A stretch of DNA of 64,000 nt from Symmachiella macrocystis (GCF_007860075.1 NZ_SJPP01000001.1:3445490-3509489), one strand, 5' to 3'; counted from the first letter of the stretch, positions 27,893 to 36,582 are shown. Translations and numbers: made by a program. The notes: generated by a model from the letters alone, not told the origin.

Positions 27893-30343
27893 GTGCAGAA
27901 TTTCGAGAAACTGGGAGCGTTTTATCTCGGCAAACTCTTCGACATGACTCGCGCGGCACTGCGCGATGAGTTGTTGCTCTACGACTCCAAAGATCTGACC
28001 ACACACGCGGTTTGTGTGGGGATGACCGGCAGCGGGAAAACCGGCTTGTGTTTGTCGCTGTTGGAAGAAGCTGCCATCGATGGCATTCCCGCGATCGCCA
28101 TTGATCCCAAAGGGGACCTGGGCAATCTGTTGCTCACCTTTCCTGATTTGGCGCCCGACGATTTTCGCCCCTGGATCGAAGAGAGCGCGGCGACACGCGC
28201 CGGTCTCACGCCGGATGAATATGCCGCCAAGACCGCCGATCAATGGCGCAATGGTTTGGCACAGTGGGGGCAAACGCCAGAGCGGATTGCCAAGTTTCGC
28301 CAAGCGGTCGATATCGGGATTTATACCCCGGGTAGCAATGCCGGCTTACCGTTGACGATCCTGCGATCGTTTGACGCGCCGCCGCAACAACTCATCGACG
28401 ATAGCGATGCGCTGCGCGAGCGGATCAGTTCGGCGACCTCCGGTCTGTTGGCGCTGTTGGGCATCGACGCCGATCCGATTCGTAGTCGCGAACATATTCT
28501 GCTGTCCAACATTTTTGAACAGGCGTGGCGCGACGGACGTAATTTGGATGTCGCATCGCTGATTCGCGGCGTGCAAAATCCACCGTTTAAAACCGTCGGT
28601 GTGGTCGATCTGGAAACGTTCTTTCCCGCGAAAAGCCGCAACGAATTGGCGATGAACCTCAATAACCTATTGGCGTCGCCGTCGTTTGCAAGTTGGATGG
28701 AAGGCGAACCGCTCAACATCCGCAACCTGTTGTACACGGCCGAAGGAAAACCGCGGCTGTCGATTATTTCCATCGCGCATCTCTCCGATGCGGAACGAAT
28801 GTTCTTCGTGACGATCTTGCTCAACGAAGTCCTCGCCTGGGTCCGCACGCAACCCGGGACGTCGAGTTTACGGGCGCTGCTCTACATGGATGAAGTCTTT
28901 GGATATTTCCCGCCGACGGCCAATCCGCCATCGAAAACTCCCATGCTCACTCTTTTGAAACAGGCACGGGCCTACGGATTGGGAGTCGTGCTGGCGACAC
29001 AAAACCCGGTTGATCTGGACTATAAAGGCCTGTCGAACACCGGCACGTGGTTTTTGGGGCGGCTGCAGACCGAGCGGGACAAGGCACGCGTATTGGAAGG
29101 TTTGGAAGGGGCGTCCGCACAAGCAGGCACGGGGTTTGATCGCCAAAAAATGGAGGCGACGCTTGCGGGTTTGGGAAGTCGCGTGTTCTTGATGAACAAC
29201 GTGCACGACGACGAACCTGTGGTGTTCCAAACCCGCTGGGCATTGTCGTATCTCCGTGGGCCGCTCACGCGGGGACAAATCGAAACGTTGATGGCGGACA
29301 AGAAACAACTAGCAGCCGAGGACGCCGCAGCGTCTCCTGAATTGGCGAACACACAGCCAACCACCGACGTCGCTGAGAAACGTCCGCATCTGCCGGCAAA
29401 GGTCGACGAACTCTTTTTGGTCCGTACGCATGCCGTGCCGCGCGACAGTCGACTGACGTATCGTCCGGCGCTGTTTTGCAAAGCCCGACTGCATTTCGTC
29501 AAGTCGACTTACAAGGTCGATCAATGGCAAGACCTGACGTTGCTGTCGACGCTCGGAGAAGAAATGCCGTCCGATGTGTGGGAAGCGGCAACAGCCATCG
29601 ATGCCGCGCAGATGGAGACCGAAAGCGAACCGGAAATCGATGCCGATTTTGCCACAGTGCCGGCGGACTGCTTGCAGGCGAAAAGCTATCCGACATGGCA
29701 GAAAAAGCTGAAAGAACATCTGTACCAAAGCCAAGAACTATCTGTTTGGAAATGCGCGGCGCTAAAAACGTATTCCGCAGCCGGAGAAGCGGAAGGAGAT
29801 TTTCGCATTCGCCTCGCACAGACGGCGCGGGAACACCGGGACCTGCAAGTCGAAAAAATACGTGACCGCTTTACCACAAAATTGCAGCGACTGCAGGGAA
29901 AAATCCAAACCGCTGAGGAACGCGTCGCACGCGAGAAATCCCAAGCGACCCGAGCGACAACCGATTCAGTGATTTCGATCGGATCAACGATTCTAGGCGC
30001 CTTATTCGGCCGCAAAATCGCCAGCCGCACAAACGTCGGCCGCGCCTCGACCTCGATGCGCAGCGCCGGCCGAGCCGCACAACAACGCAGCGACGTCGCT
30101 CGCGCCGAAGAAAAAGTCGAAAACCTCAACGAACAGGTAGAGGATTTGCAACGTCAATTCGAGGAGGACGCGGACCAACTCGAAGAGGCGTTTCAGGTCG
30201 ATGCGTTGGAGCTGGAAGAACTGAGCATGCGTCCCCGCAAAAGTGATATCGACGTCGACGAGGTCGCGTTGCTGTGGACCCCGTGGCGCGTCGATGCCGA
30301 CGGCACTGCGGAACCGGTGTTTCGGTTGGATGTTAAGTCGTAG
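27893..30343 (+). CDS. HerA-like AAA ATPase (DUF853 type) with C-terminal coiled coil
   Basis: 816 residues. GTG start at 27893 with GGAG upstream. The ATPase belongs to the HerA/FtsK branch: Walker A GMTGSGKT (43-50), a Walker B-like LRALLYMDEVFGYF near residue 325, a polar sensor strand VVLATQNPVDLD and an Arg-rich segment GRLQTERDKARV. IPAIAIDPKGDLGN and HLSDAERMFFVTILLNEVL are characteristic of DUF853/YjgR-type proteins. Residues about 620-770 contain two coiled coils flanking a Gly-containing hydrophobic patch (VISIGSTILGALFGRK), and a small C-terminal domain ends WTPWRVDADG. HerA relatives pump DNA as hexamers, often with NurA or in defence systems; no NurA, Sir2 or nuclease gene is adjacent, so the role is unresolved. 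Confidence 0.8.
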   Translation: MQNFEKLGAFYLGKLFDMTRAALRDELLLYDSKDLTTHAVCVGMTGSGKTGLCLSLLEEAAIDGIPAIAIDPKGDLGNLLLTFPDLAPDDFRPWIEESAATRAGLTPDEYAAKTADQWRNGLAQWGQTPERIAKFRQAVDIGIYTPGSNAGLPLTILRSFDAPPQQLIDDSDALRERISSATSGLLALLGIDADPIRSREHILLSNIFEQAWRDGRNLDVASLIRGVQNPPFKTVGVVDLETFFPAKSRNELAMNLNNLLASPSFASWMEGEPLNIRNLLYTAEGKPRLSIISIAHLSDAERMFFVTILLNEVLAWVRTQPGTSSLRALLYMDEVFGYFPPTANPPSKTPMLTLLKQARAYGLGVVLATQNPVDLDYKGLSNTGTWFLGRLQTERDKARVLEGLEGASAQAGTGFDRQKMEATLAGLGSRVFLMNNVHDDEPVVFQTRWALSYLRGPLTRGQIETLMADKKQLAAEDAAASPELANTQPTTDVAEKRPHLPAKVDELFLVRTHAVPRDSRLTYRPALFCKARLHFVKSTYKVDQWQDLTLLSTLGEEMPSDVWEAATAIDAAQMETESEPEIDADFATVPADCLQAKSYPTWQKKLKEHLYQSQELSVWKCAALKTYSAAGEAEGDFRIRLAQTAREHRDLQVEKIRDRFTTKLQRLQGKIQTAEERVAREKSQATRATTDSVISIGSTILGALFGRKIASRTNVGRASTSMRSAGRAAQQRSDVARAEEKVENLNEQVEDLQRQFEEDADQLEEAFQVDALELEELSMRPRKSDIDVDEVALLWTPWRVDADGTAEPVFRLDVKS

Positions 30344-30743
30344 CGTTCGCTTTCAGAGTATGAAGTTTTCAAACCGGGTATATTTACCAAGTGTTCACGA
30401 TTTTAGATTTGCGTCTCTCGCCGTTTACGTGAGCAATTGAACGCAAGTCCTTTAACAAAGTTAAAATCTCGTGTACTTCAGTTTTGCATGGTGTAATAAT
30501 TTCATGCTATGGTAGAGAACCCTACCGTGCTGACCATTAATGTTCCCGGCGAAAAACCACAGTCCGAAGAGTTGAACATCGCCGAAGGAACCACCTGGGG
30601 CGTGATCGCGCTACCGACCGGTGGGTACTTTGCCGATCAGCTGTATTGACTGGCGTAAACCGCGCTAGGGCGTCTGCGATAACCGGCATGGCATGCATGC
30701 TATCCTGCCGAATGGTCGCTCTATCATCGTTTAGGATATCGCC
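30344..30743. other. 400-nt intergenic region before the LRR gene
   Basis: Contains a possible 46-codon frame at 30509-30649 (listed separately) and AT-rich sequence around 30440-30500. A short hairpin GGTAG-agaacc-CTACC lies at the start of the small frame. No repeat copy is present. Confidence 0.4.
30509..30649 (+). CDS. possible 46-residue small protein or gene remnant
   Basis: An ATG at 30509 opens a 46-residue frame (begins MVENPTVLTINVPGEK, ends GGYFADQLY). The composition is protein-like (TTWGVIALPTGGYFADQ) and unlike the surrounding non-coding DNA. There is no clear ribosome site, and it may be the remains of a longer gene. No family recognised. Confidence 0.3.
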   Translation: MVENPTVLTINVPGEKPQSEELNIAEGTTWGVIALPTGGYFADQLY

Positions 30744-31886
30744 ATGGCCGCGAGCAACAATCAGGCTTGGTATCTCATTCTCGGCGCACTTTTCTTCGCG
30801 GGTGTTGGCGCACTTTTTTACGCGCAACAGAAACCTGCTAGAGATCATGCAGTTGCGTTGAGCGCCGCGATTGACCACTTGGATCAGCAAGGGAATCTTC
30901 TCTATGTGAAACGCCATGACGGGGATTTTCAATTGTTCGAGGACAAGTCAAAACCGATCGTCGGGTTGTCGATCTGGCAAGACGAATTGAGCGATGAGGA
31001 CTGGCGGTGTATTGATTTGCTCACGCAGCTTGAATTCTTGGACGTGGGCGTTGTGACTATCCGGGATGACGACCTAAGGCACTTGGCTTCCAAGGAACGG
31101 ATGCGAACACTGAAACTATCTGGCCGCGAGATTTCAGGCGCAGGGCTTTTCGCCGTCAATGAACAATTGGAAAATCTTGACGTCAGCGGATGTGAAATCA
31201 ACATCCACGGTCTGACGGCCATAGGAGGATTTCGCCAACTTCGCAATTTAAACTTAAGCCATTCGAGCCTGACTGACCTGCCGAGCGGGTCCTTGTCCGG
31301 AATCAGCACTGAGCTTCTGAACCTTTCGCGTTGCGAGCTCGACGAAAGCTCTTTCCGCGAGTTGGCGCAGATGTCAACGGTGGAGACCCTTTACGCTTCG
31401 AACATTGAGGTGAGCAAAGGTGGGGGGCGTGAGTTGGCAGAAATGAAAGGGCTGCGACGACTGGACCTGCTAGGAACGCGCATTTCCCACGACGACTTGT
31501 GTGCGCTCCAGGCATCGACGTCGTTAGAGCGGATCCGCATCGATGCGTTCGATGCCGACCCCGAAGTGATTAGCTCGCTGGGACAAATTCCAACTTTGAC
31601 CGAAATCGTGATCGGCCGCCCACGGGCGCATGCATCTACGGATCCAACAGAAACGATCGAATGGCGTATGAAGAACGGAGAGCCATTTTTGATACTCGTC
31701 CCCGAAAACCGCCGAGATGCAGTATTGAAAGCGATTCAGGATCTCATAGCCAAACGGCCACTCATGGAATTTACGGACGGCAGGGGATGGGATGATCGGC
31801 CTGGGTTGCCTGGACAGGGAATCTGGGACCAGCCACCAGAGGGGATGGAACGCATCGATCAAGGAGATGGCACAGGCGTGTTTTAG
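30744..31886 (+). CDS. membrane-anchored leucine-rich repeat protein
   Basis: 380 residues. A short N-terminus precedes a single hydrophobic helix (WYLILGALFFAGVGALFY), so the protein is a type II membrane or uncleaved-signal protein with its main domain outside. Residues about 90-260 contain LRR units (LEFLDVGVVTIRDDDLRHL, LENLDVSGCEINIHGLTAI, LRNLNLSHSSLTDL, LRRLDLLGTRISHDDL). The last 100 residues are less regular and end with DRPGLPGQGIWDQPPEG, a Pro/Gly-rich tail. The AGGA ribosome site lies nine nt before the ATG. Planctomycete LRR proteins are numerous and mostly unstudied; a binding role is inferred. Confidence 0.75.
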   Translation: MAASNNQAWYLILGALFFAGVGALFYAQQKPARDHAVALSAAIDHLDQQGNLLYVKRHDGDFQLFEDKSKPIVGLSIWQDELSDEDWRCIDLLTQLEFLDVGVVTIRDDDLRHLASKERMRTLKLSGREISGAGLFAVNEQLENLDVSGCEINIHGLTAIGGFRQLRNLNLSHSSLTDLPSGSLSGISTELLNLSRCELDESSFRELAQMSTVETLYASNIEVSKGGGRELAEMKGLRRLDLLGTRISHDDLCALQASTSLERIRIDAFDADPEVISSLGQIPTLTEIVIGRPRAHASTDPTETIEWRMKNGEPFLILVPENRRDAVLKAIQDLIAKRPLMEFTDGRGWDDRPGLPGQGIWDQPPEGMERIDQGDGTGVF

Positions 31887-32090
31887 AACGAGTTGGTCTT
31901 TCTCGCATGACCTAAGCATGGACCAACGGCATTGGTTTCGGTCCGCACAGCCGCCCCGATCTGCCTTTCTCGTTCGGTGGATCATCCGGCGGGGAACGGT
32001 TACCCTATTAGGCATAGACTTTCATCGCCGCTGTGTTTGACAGCGCGACTGCCGATACTCATTCCCCCCACTGTTCCTCCGGAGAATATC

Positions 32091-33068
32091 ATGCCTCGAT
32101 TGACCGCAATCCTTTCCCTCTTTTTTGTGATGGCGATTTCCATGACTGCAGCCGAAGCGGCGGATAAAGGTCCGGCCTATCTTGACGGCGAAAAAGCTGG
32201 TCCGGATTTTCAGGTTCAAGGGGAATACGAAGGGAAAATCGGCAAGGACACCAAAGTTGGCGTGCAAGTCATTGCGCGGGGCGATGGGAAATTCGACGCG
32301 GTGGTGTTTGGAAATGGTTTGCCAGGTTCCGGTTGGGATCCCAGACAGCCTAAGATTCACCTCAAGGGGGAAACCAACGACGATATCGTCGAGTTTACGG
32401 GGTTGAATTTCAACGGCGCGATCAAGGACGGCATTTTTGCGGGGATCGCCGAAGATGATGTGAAATTTGAACTGCGAAAAATCCAACGCAGCTCCCCCAC
32501 CATGGGGCTGAAGCCGCCTGAGGGGGCGATTGTGCTGTTTGACGGCACAAATGTTGACGCATTGGCCGAAGGGAAAATTGAGGACGGAAAATTATTGGGG
32601 GTTCCCGTCCGTTCTAAACAAAAATTTAACAATTACACATTACACCTCGAATTCCGTTCCCCGTACATGCCCGAAGCACGGGGGCAAGGTCGCGGGAATA
32701 GCGGGATGTATTTGAACGATCAATATGAATGTCAGATTCTTGATTCGTTCGGATTGGAAGGCAAGAACAATGAGTGCGGCGGCTTTTATCAGATCCAAGA
32801 GCCGAAGGTAAATATGTGTTTGCCGCCCTTGTCGTGGCAGACGTACGACGTCGATTTTCAAGCCGCCAAGTTCGATTCAAAAGGTAAGAAAGTCACCCCG
32901 GCCATTGTCACGGTACGACAAAACGGGGTGGTGATTCACGACAAATTGAAACTGCCGCACACAACTCCGGGCGGTGGTCAAAATGACGAGAAACTTCCCG
33001 GCAGTCTGTTTTTACAAGACCACGGCGATCCGGTGCGGTTTCGCAACTTTTGGGTGGTGGAAAAATAA
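32091..33068 (+). CDS. secreted DUF1080 (3-keto-disaccharide hydrolase domain) protein
   Basis: 325 residues from the ATG at 32091, which has GGAG upstream and yields a signal peptide (MPRLTAILSLFFVMAISMTAAEA). The mature protein has an N-terminal domain of about 110 residues, then the DUF1080 beta-sandwich starting near GAIVLFDGTNVDALAEG, with YTLHLEFRSPYMPEARGQGRGN (trimmed), NSGMYLNDQYECQILDSFG and DHGDPVRFRNFWV at the end. DUF1080 is related to concanavalin-like lectins, and some members hydrolyse 3-keto-disaccharides. It is extracytoplasmic and likely involved in carbohydrate use; the Gfo/Idh oxidoreductase elsewhere in the window is the kind of enzyme that can supply 3-keto sugars. Confidence 0.85.
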   Translation: MPRLTAILSLFFVMAISMTAAEAADKGPAYLDGEKAGPDFQVQGEYEGKIGKDTKVGVQVIARGDGKFDAVVFGNGLPGSGWDPRQPKIHLKGETNDDIVEFTGLNFNGAIKDGIFAGIAEDDVKFELRKIQRSSPTMGLKPPEGAIVLFDGTNVDALAEGKIEDGKLLGVPVRSKQKFNNYTLHLEFRSPYMPEARGQGRGNSGMYLNDQYECQILDSFGLEGKNNECGGFYQIQEPKVNMCLPPLSWQTYDVDFQAAKFDSKGKKVTPAIVTVRQNGVVIHDKLKLPHTTPGGGQNDEKLPGSLFLQDHGDPVRFRNFWVVEK

Positions 33069-33112
33069 CTCAACTATCACAAGTCGCAGAACGAGGACGT
33101 TGTCAGAGCACA

Positions 33113-33808
33113 ATGTCGGACCAACGAGTTTTGATCATTGAGGATGAAAAGTCACTGGTTGACGTCCTCACGTATAACTTCGAAAACGAAGGCTTTGAAG
33201 TGTTGTCGGCGACCGACGGCATGGACGGCTTGAATCAGGCGCGGGCGCATCATCCAGATATTATTATTCTGGATGTCATGTTGCCTGTGATGGAAGGGCT
33301 AGAAGTTTGTCGGCAATTGCGGAGTGATTCTCGCACGAGCGACATTCCGGTCTTGATGCTCACAGCCAAGAGCGAAGAGGTGGACGAAATCGTCGGCTTC
33401 CGTATGGGAGCGGACGATTACGTCACCAAACCCTTCAAACTCAAGCCACTGATTCAACGGATCAAAGCGTTGTTGCGGCGGTCCAAGTCCGGCGAGCCGA
33501 GTAAAGAACTCGTCTCCAAGCACGGTATCGAAGTTGATCGGCTAAATCACCGCGCGTTGGCCGGTGGCGATGTTTTGGACCTGACTCCCACGGAATTCGA
33601 TTTATTGTGGACGCTGGTCCGCAAACCGGGACGACCGTTCAAACGGGCCGACCTGATGGAAGCCTGTCGTGGGGAAGATGCTTTGTCGCTGGAGCGGACC
33701 ATCGACGTGCACATCCGTTCGCTGCGGCAAAAGTTGGGTACCTATTCCGATCTGGTGGAAACCGTCCGCGGCGTGGGCTATCGCTTTCGCGAAACCGAAC
33801 CGGCATAA
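33113..33808 (+). CDS. OmpR/PhoB family response regulator
   Basis: 231 residues from the ATG at 33113 (the frame is open upstream, but the receiver fold begins at SDQRVLIIEDEKSL). Receiver domain: Glu10-Asp11 acidic pair, phosphoacceptor Asp54 (IIILDVMLPVMEGLE), Thr in MLTAKSEE and Lys in DYVTKPF. A winged-helix DNA-binding domain follows (ALAGGDVLDLTPTEFDLLW, ERTIDVHIRSLRQKLG, VETVRGVGYRFRE), of the PhoB type. No sensor kinase lies beside it: the neighbours are a DUF1080 gene upstream (45 nt) and a YHS-domain gene downstream. Its target regulon cannot be inferred; similarity is close to PhoB/phosphate regulators. Confidence 0.9.
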   Translation: MSDQRVLIIEDEKSLVDVLTYNFENEGFEVLSATDGMDGLNQARAHHPDIIILDVMLPVMEGLEVCRQLRSDSRTSDIPVLMLTAKSEEVDEIVGFRMGADDYVTKPFKLKPLIQRIKALLRRSKSGEPSKELVSKHGIEVDRLNHRALAGGDVLDLTPTEFDLLWTLVRKPGRPFKRADLMEACRGEDALSLERTIDVHIRSLRQKLGTYSDLVETVRGVGYRFRETEPA

Positions 33809-34046
33809 AGACGCATTCTCGAGCAGAATTCGCGCCGGGTTCTGCCCATTGAATTTGCGGAAATTGCTGCAACGAACGTAAAAACTCGCTCATTCCCGCT
33901 GTTTCTACGCGGCAGAGCCGGAAAATCCACCTTTTGACCAGGACTTTTCTTGGTCGGTGGTGTTCAATAGAGCAGAGGCGGACTTCTCCGGTCCGCTGTC
34001 GTCGTTTCCTGCTTTGTGCTCCCGGTGCTTGAGGAGATTGTCTGCT

Positions 34047-34814
34047 ATGCGGATTCGTGTCTCTGCTGTGTTGTTGCTAACCAGTCTCTTGTTCGCCGGG
34101 ATGGTTGCGGCTGAGGATGAGCAACAGCCCGCCAAAATGTCGGCCGAAAATCGCGCCGCCGCTCGTGCAGCGCTGGAGGAATTCAATTCGCTGATCGGTG
34201 GCTGGCGCGGTGTGGGGCAAGTCCGGCGGGGATCGAATCGTGGTGCCTGGCTGGAGCAGGCTGAATGGGTCTGGCAACTCAAATCGGACCAACCCGCTTT
34301 GCGGTACGTTGTCGAAAAAGGCAACCAACTCAAGACAGCCAAGCTCACGTATGATCCCGAGTCGAAGAGTTACACTCTCGAAGCGGTGCTGCCTGATGGG
34401 GCCAAACGCAATTATGTAGGGCAAGTGGAAGACGACAAGCTAGTGCTTCAGTCCCCAGCCGACGCCGATGGGACTGTGTATCGAATCACCGTAACGCGAC
34501 TGAATGAAAAACGGACATTGGTGCTGTTTCAAAAACGAGGCGCGAAGCAGAAACGCTTTGGTCGCGTCGCCGAGGTGGGCTACACGCGGCAAGGGACGAA
34601 ACTTGCCGAGGTCGGTGGCGGATCACCGGAATGCATCGTGACCGGCGGCAAGGGAACCAGCACGATCGACTACAAAGGCAAGACGTATTACCTGTGCTGC
34701 AGCGGTTGCCGCGAAGCATTTTTGGATGATCCCGAAGGGATTATCGCCGATGCTAAAGAACGGTTGAAAAAGAAACGGGCTAAGAAGGCTGCGGCGGCGA
34801 AGAAGAATTCTTAA
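34047..34814 (+). CDS. secreted YHS-domain protein with basic tail
   Basis: 255 residues from the ATG at 34047, with GAGGAG upstream. Signal peptide MRIRVSAVLLLTSLLFAGMVAAE. Residues about 30-190 form a beta-rich domain (SLIGGWRGVGQVRRG; YRITVTRLNEKRTLVLFQK), resembling a small lipocalin-like barrel. Residues about 192-235 are a YHS/TRASH-like module with the metal-binding pattern C...TGG...YKGKTYYLCCSGCREAFLDDPE. The tail is Lys/Ala-rich (RLKKKRAKKAAAAKK). YHS modules bind metals such as copper. A periplasmic metal-binding or sensing role is inferred. Confidence 0.75.
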   Translation: MRIRVSAVLLLTSLLFAGMVAAEDEQQPAKMSAENRAAARAALEEFNSLIGGWRGVGQVRRGSNRGAWLEQAEWVWQLKSDQPALRYVVEKGNQLKTAKLTYDPESKSYTLEAVLPDGAKRNYVGQVEDDKLVLQSPADADGTVYRITVTRLNEKRTLVLFQKRGAKQKRFGRVAEVGYTRQGTKLAEVGGGSPECIVTGGKGTSTIDYKGKTYYLCCSGCREAFLDDPEGIIADAKERLKKKRAKKAAAAKKNS

Positions 34815-34875
34815 TCGAGTAAGCGTGCAACACGCTCCACGGAATTGAAGTTGGGATCCGCCGATCGTTCGTTGT

Positions 34876-35013
34876 GCGGCAATGATAGCCGACGGCACAA
34901 GGCGCAGCAGTTTTAGTGGCCTCTGCTAAGTCGGCTTACTCTTTTTAGGCGATTGTAAGCGGCGGCTTTTCGTGGGTTTTGCCAGTCCCGATATCAAAGT
35001 CATCTCGGCACCC
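34876..35013. repeat. MITE/REP-like intergenic repeat, copy 2 (decayed)
   Basis: About 138 nt resembling copies 1 and 3. The left half shares GCCGaCGGCACAAGgcGCAG with copy 1 (GCCGtCGGCACAAGatGCAG), the middle reads GTAAGCGGCGGCTTTTCGTG against GTAATTGCGGCTTCTTGCGG, and the right end is GGCACCC instead of GGCCACCC. The left boundary is not firm. Confidence 0.5.
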
Positions 35014-35096
35014 GGGAATTGCTGTGTATCTCAGCCAATTCAGACTGGGCCGAATACACGCATATCATCCATAGCTATTTTGAGAGGTCATGGGGT

Positions 35097-35324
35097 GTGT
35101 CGAATCAGCGGATTAAATTTAGTTCCGGACAGGATGAGGCCCGTAGTGCATACGTGACGTTACCTGATAATTTGGAGACGCCAGGCTCTGTCTCTAAAAC
35201 GATCGGGCTTCACGAAATTATTGATGACTATCAAGGCCCGCTTGTTTACTTAGATTTCGATGGTGACAAACGATTAGTAGGAATTGAAATCTTGCTCAGC
35301 GTTGATGATGACGCAAGTGAATGA
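35097..35324 (+). CDS. DUF2283-like small protein
   Basis: 75 residues from a GTG at 35097 (GAGAGG about 10 nt upstream); the frame is open to a TTG at 35019, but the added residues do not look like part of the domain. IKFSSGQDEARSAYVTLPD at the start and LVYLDFDGDKRLVGIEILLS at the end match the ends of DUF2283, a small fold in which strands end in D-x-x-G-R-xx-GIEI. Family function is unknown. The gene is bracketed by two copies of the intergenic repeat, one ending 83 nt upstream and one starting 14 nt downstream. Confidence 0.55.
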   Translation: MSNQRIKFSSGQDEARSAYVTLPDNLETPGSVSKTIGLHEIIDDYQGPLVYLDFDGDKRLVGIEILLSVDDDASE

Positions 35325-35337
35325 TACCAAGTCGCAG

Positions 35338-35491
35338 GGGTGGCCGACCGCACGGCGGTTGCGCGTCGCAGGCATAAGTCACTGCTGTTTTATCTGCCGC
35401 TGTCAATGAGACCACCCTGGTCAAAGAGAGCGTAAATTGCGGCTTCTTGCGGGCTGCGCCCGCCGCGATAGCGGAGCTATCGCGGCCACCC
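35338..35491. repeat. MITE/REP-like intergenic repeat, copy 3
   Basis: 154 nt with inverted ends GGGTGGCC (35338-35345) and GGCCACCC (35484-35491). The right end contains a perfect 10-bp hairpin CCGCGATAGC-gga-GCTATCGCGG (35461-35483); the left has ACCGC-acg-GCGGT. A 28-nt block at 35435-35462 is identical to 3284-3311 of copy 1. Confidence 0.75.
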
Positions 35492-35563
35492 TTTTGTTGT
35501 GGGGTATTCGTTGATTGTATCCGCATTGATTTTTGCAATGCGCTGCGCGATGATGCATCGACT

Positions 35564-36397
35564 ATGAAAAATGCACCATTGAAATTGTTGATTCTCGGCG
35601 CGCATCCTGACGACGCTGAATGGCATGCGGGAGGTTTGGTGGCGCGGTATTGCGCTGCTGGTCATGATGTCAAAATTGTGTCGGTGACCGATGGCCGTTC
35701 CGGGCATCAGGCCATTCCGCCCGATGAATTGGCCGCCTTACGCAAGAAAGAAGCTGCTATCGCTGGATGTGTGATTGGGGCGACGTATGACGTCTGGGAA
35801 TTTCCTGACGGCGAGCTACAACCCACGCTTGATGTGCGGCGAAAGATCATTGCCGAGATTCGCCAATTTGCACCCGATCTGGTGCTCACGCATCGCGTGA
35901 ATGATTATCATCCCGATCACCGCGCCGTGGGCCAAGCCGTGCAGGACGCGTCTTATATGGTCACCGTTCCGCATGTTGTGCCGGAGGTGCCTGCGCTGCG
36001 ACACGATCCGATTGTGGCCTATATGCCCGACCGGTTCACCAAACCGAATCCGCTCGTCGGCGATGTTGTGATTGATGTCGGGGAACAGGTCGAAATAATC
36101 GTGGCGATGCTGGCTTGCCATAAGTCGCAGGTCTTCGACTGGCTGCCGTACAATTTGGGAATTAGCGACCAGTTGAGCGATGACCCGGCCGAAAAATTGC
36201 AGTGGCTGTCCGATTGGTACCGCGAGCATCTACGGCCGATGGCAGACCGGTATCGCAATGAGTTGCTTGCCGCGTATGGCGAGGAGCGCGGCCGCACGAT
36301 TGAATTTGCTGAAGTTTACGAGATCAGCGAATACGCGGGGACGTTTGACGAGGCGGAGCGGCAACGATTGTTTGGGTGGCTATCGGACCAAGGCTAG
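35564..36397 (+). CDS. PIG-L/LmbE family deacetylase
   Basis: 277 residues from the ATG at 35564 (the frame runs upstream into the repeat, but the domain starts at LKLLILGAHPDDAEW). Zinc ligands of the family are present: AHPDD (His, Asp) and the later HPDH (DYHPDHRAVGQAV). Members remove acetyl groups from N-acetylglucosamine-type substrates, including GlcNAc-phosphatidylinositol, mycothiol and bacillithiol precursors. No bshA/bshC genes are nearby, so a sugar-deacetylating role of unknown substrate is the safest call. Cytoplasmic. Confidence 0.87.
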   Translation: MKNAPLKLLILGAHPDDAEWHAGGLVARYCAAGHDVKIVSVTDGRSGHQAIPPDELAALRKKEAAIAGCVIGATYDVWEFPDGELQPTLDVRRKIIAEIRQFAPDLVLTHRVNDYHPDHRAVGQAVQDASYMVTVPHVVPEVPALRHDPIVAYMPDRFTKPNPLVGDVVIDVGEQVEIIVAMLACHKSQVFDWLPYNLGISDQLSDDPAEKLQWLSDWYREHLRPMADRYRNELLAAYGEERGRTIEFAEVYEISEYAGTFDEAERQRLFGWLSDQG

Positions 36398-36582
36398 AGT
36401 TTGAATTCAAAACTCCGAATCACGCCCAGTTCATACACTGCCGCGACCACTTGAGATTCCGCATGGATGTGAAATCGCGTCATTGATTCGAGCGATCGAA
36501 TTGCTTTCGGTCGATCAGTCAGCGCGAAAGTGTCACCTGAGAATACTCTGGGTTGGACGACTCTCAAAACAAGGATATCCAT
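36394..36582 (-). CDS. possible 62-residue small protein
   Basis: A minus-strand frame from ATG at 36582 with AGGA seven nt upstream; its stop overlaps the end of the deacetylase gene by four nt. The composition is protein-like (TRFHIHAESQVVAAVYELG). No family is recognised and it could be chance. Confidence 0.3.
   Translation of the reverse strand: MDILVLRVVQPRVFSGDTFALTDRPKAIRSLESMTRFHIHAESQVVAAVYELGVIRSFEFKL

Noticed and set aside
27893-30343. HerA-like ATPase as part of a defence island
   Set aside because: No nuclease, Sir2, NurA, methyltransferase, toxin or integrase genes are close by; the evidence does not go beyond family membership.
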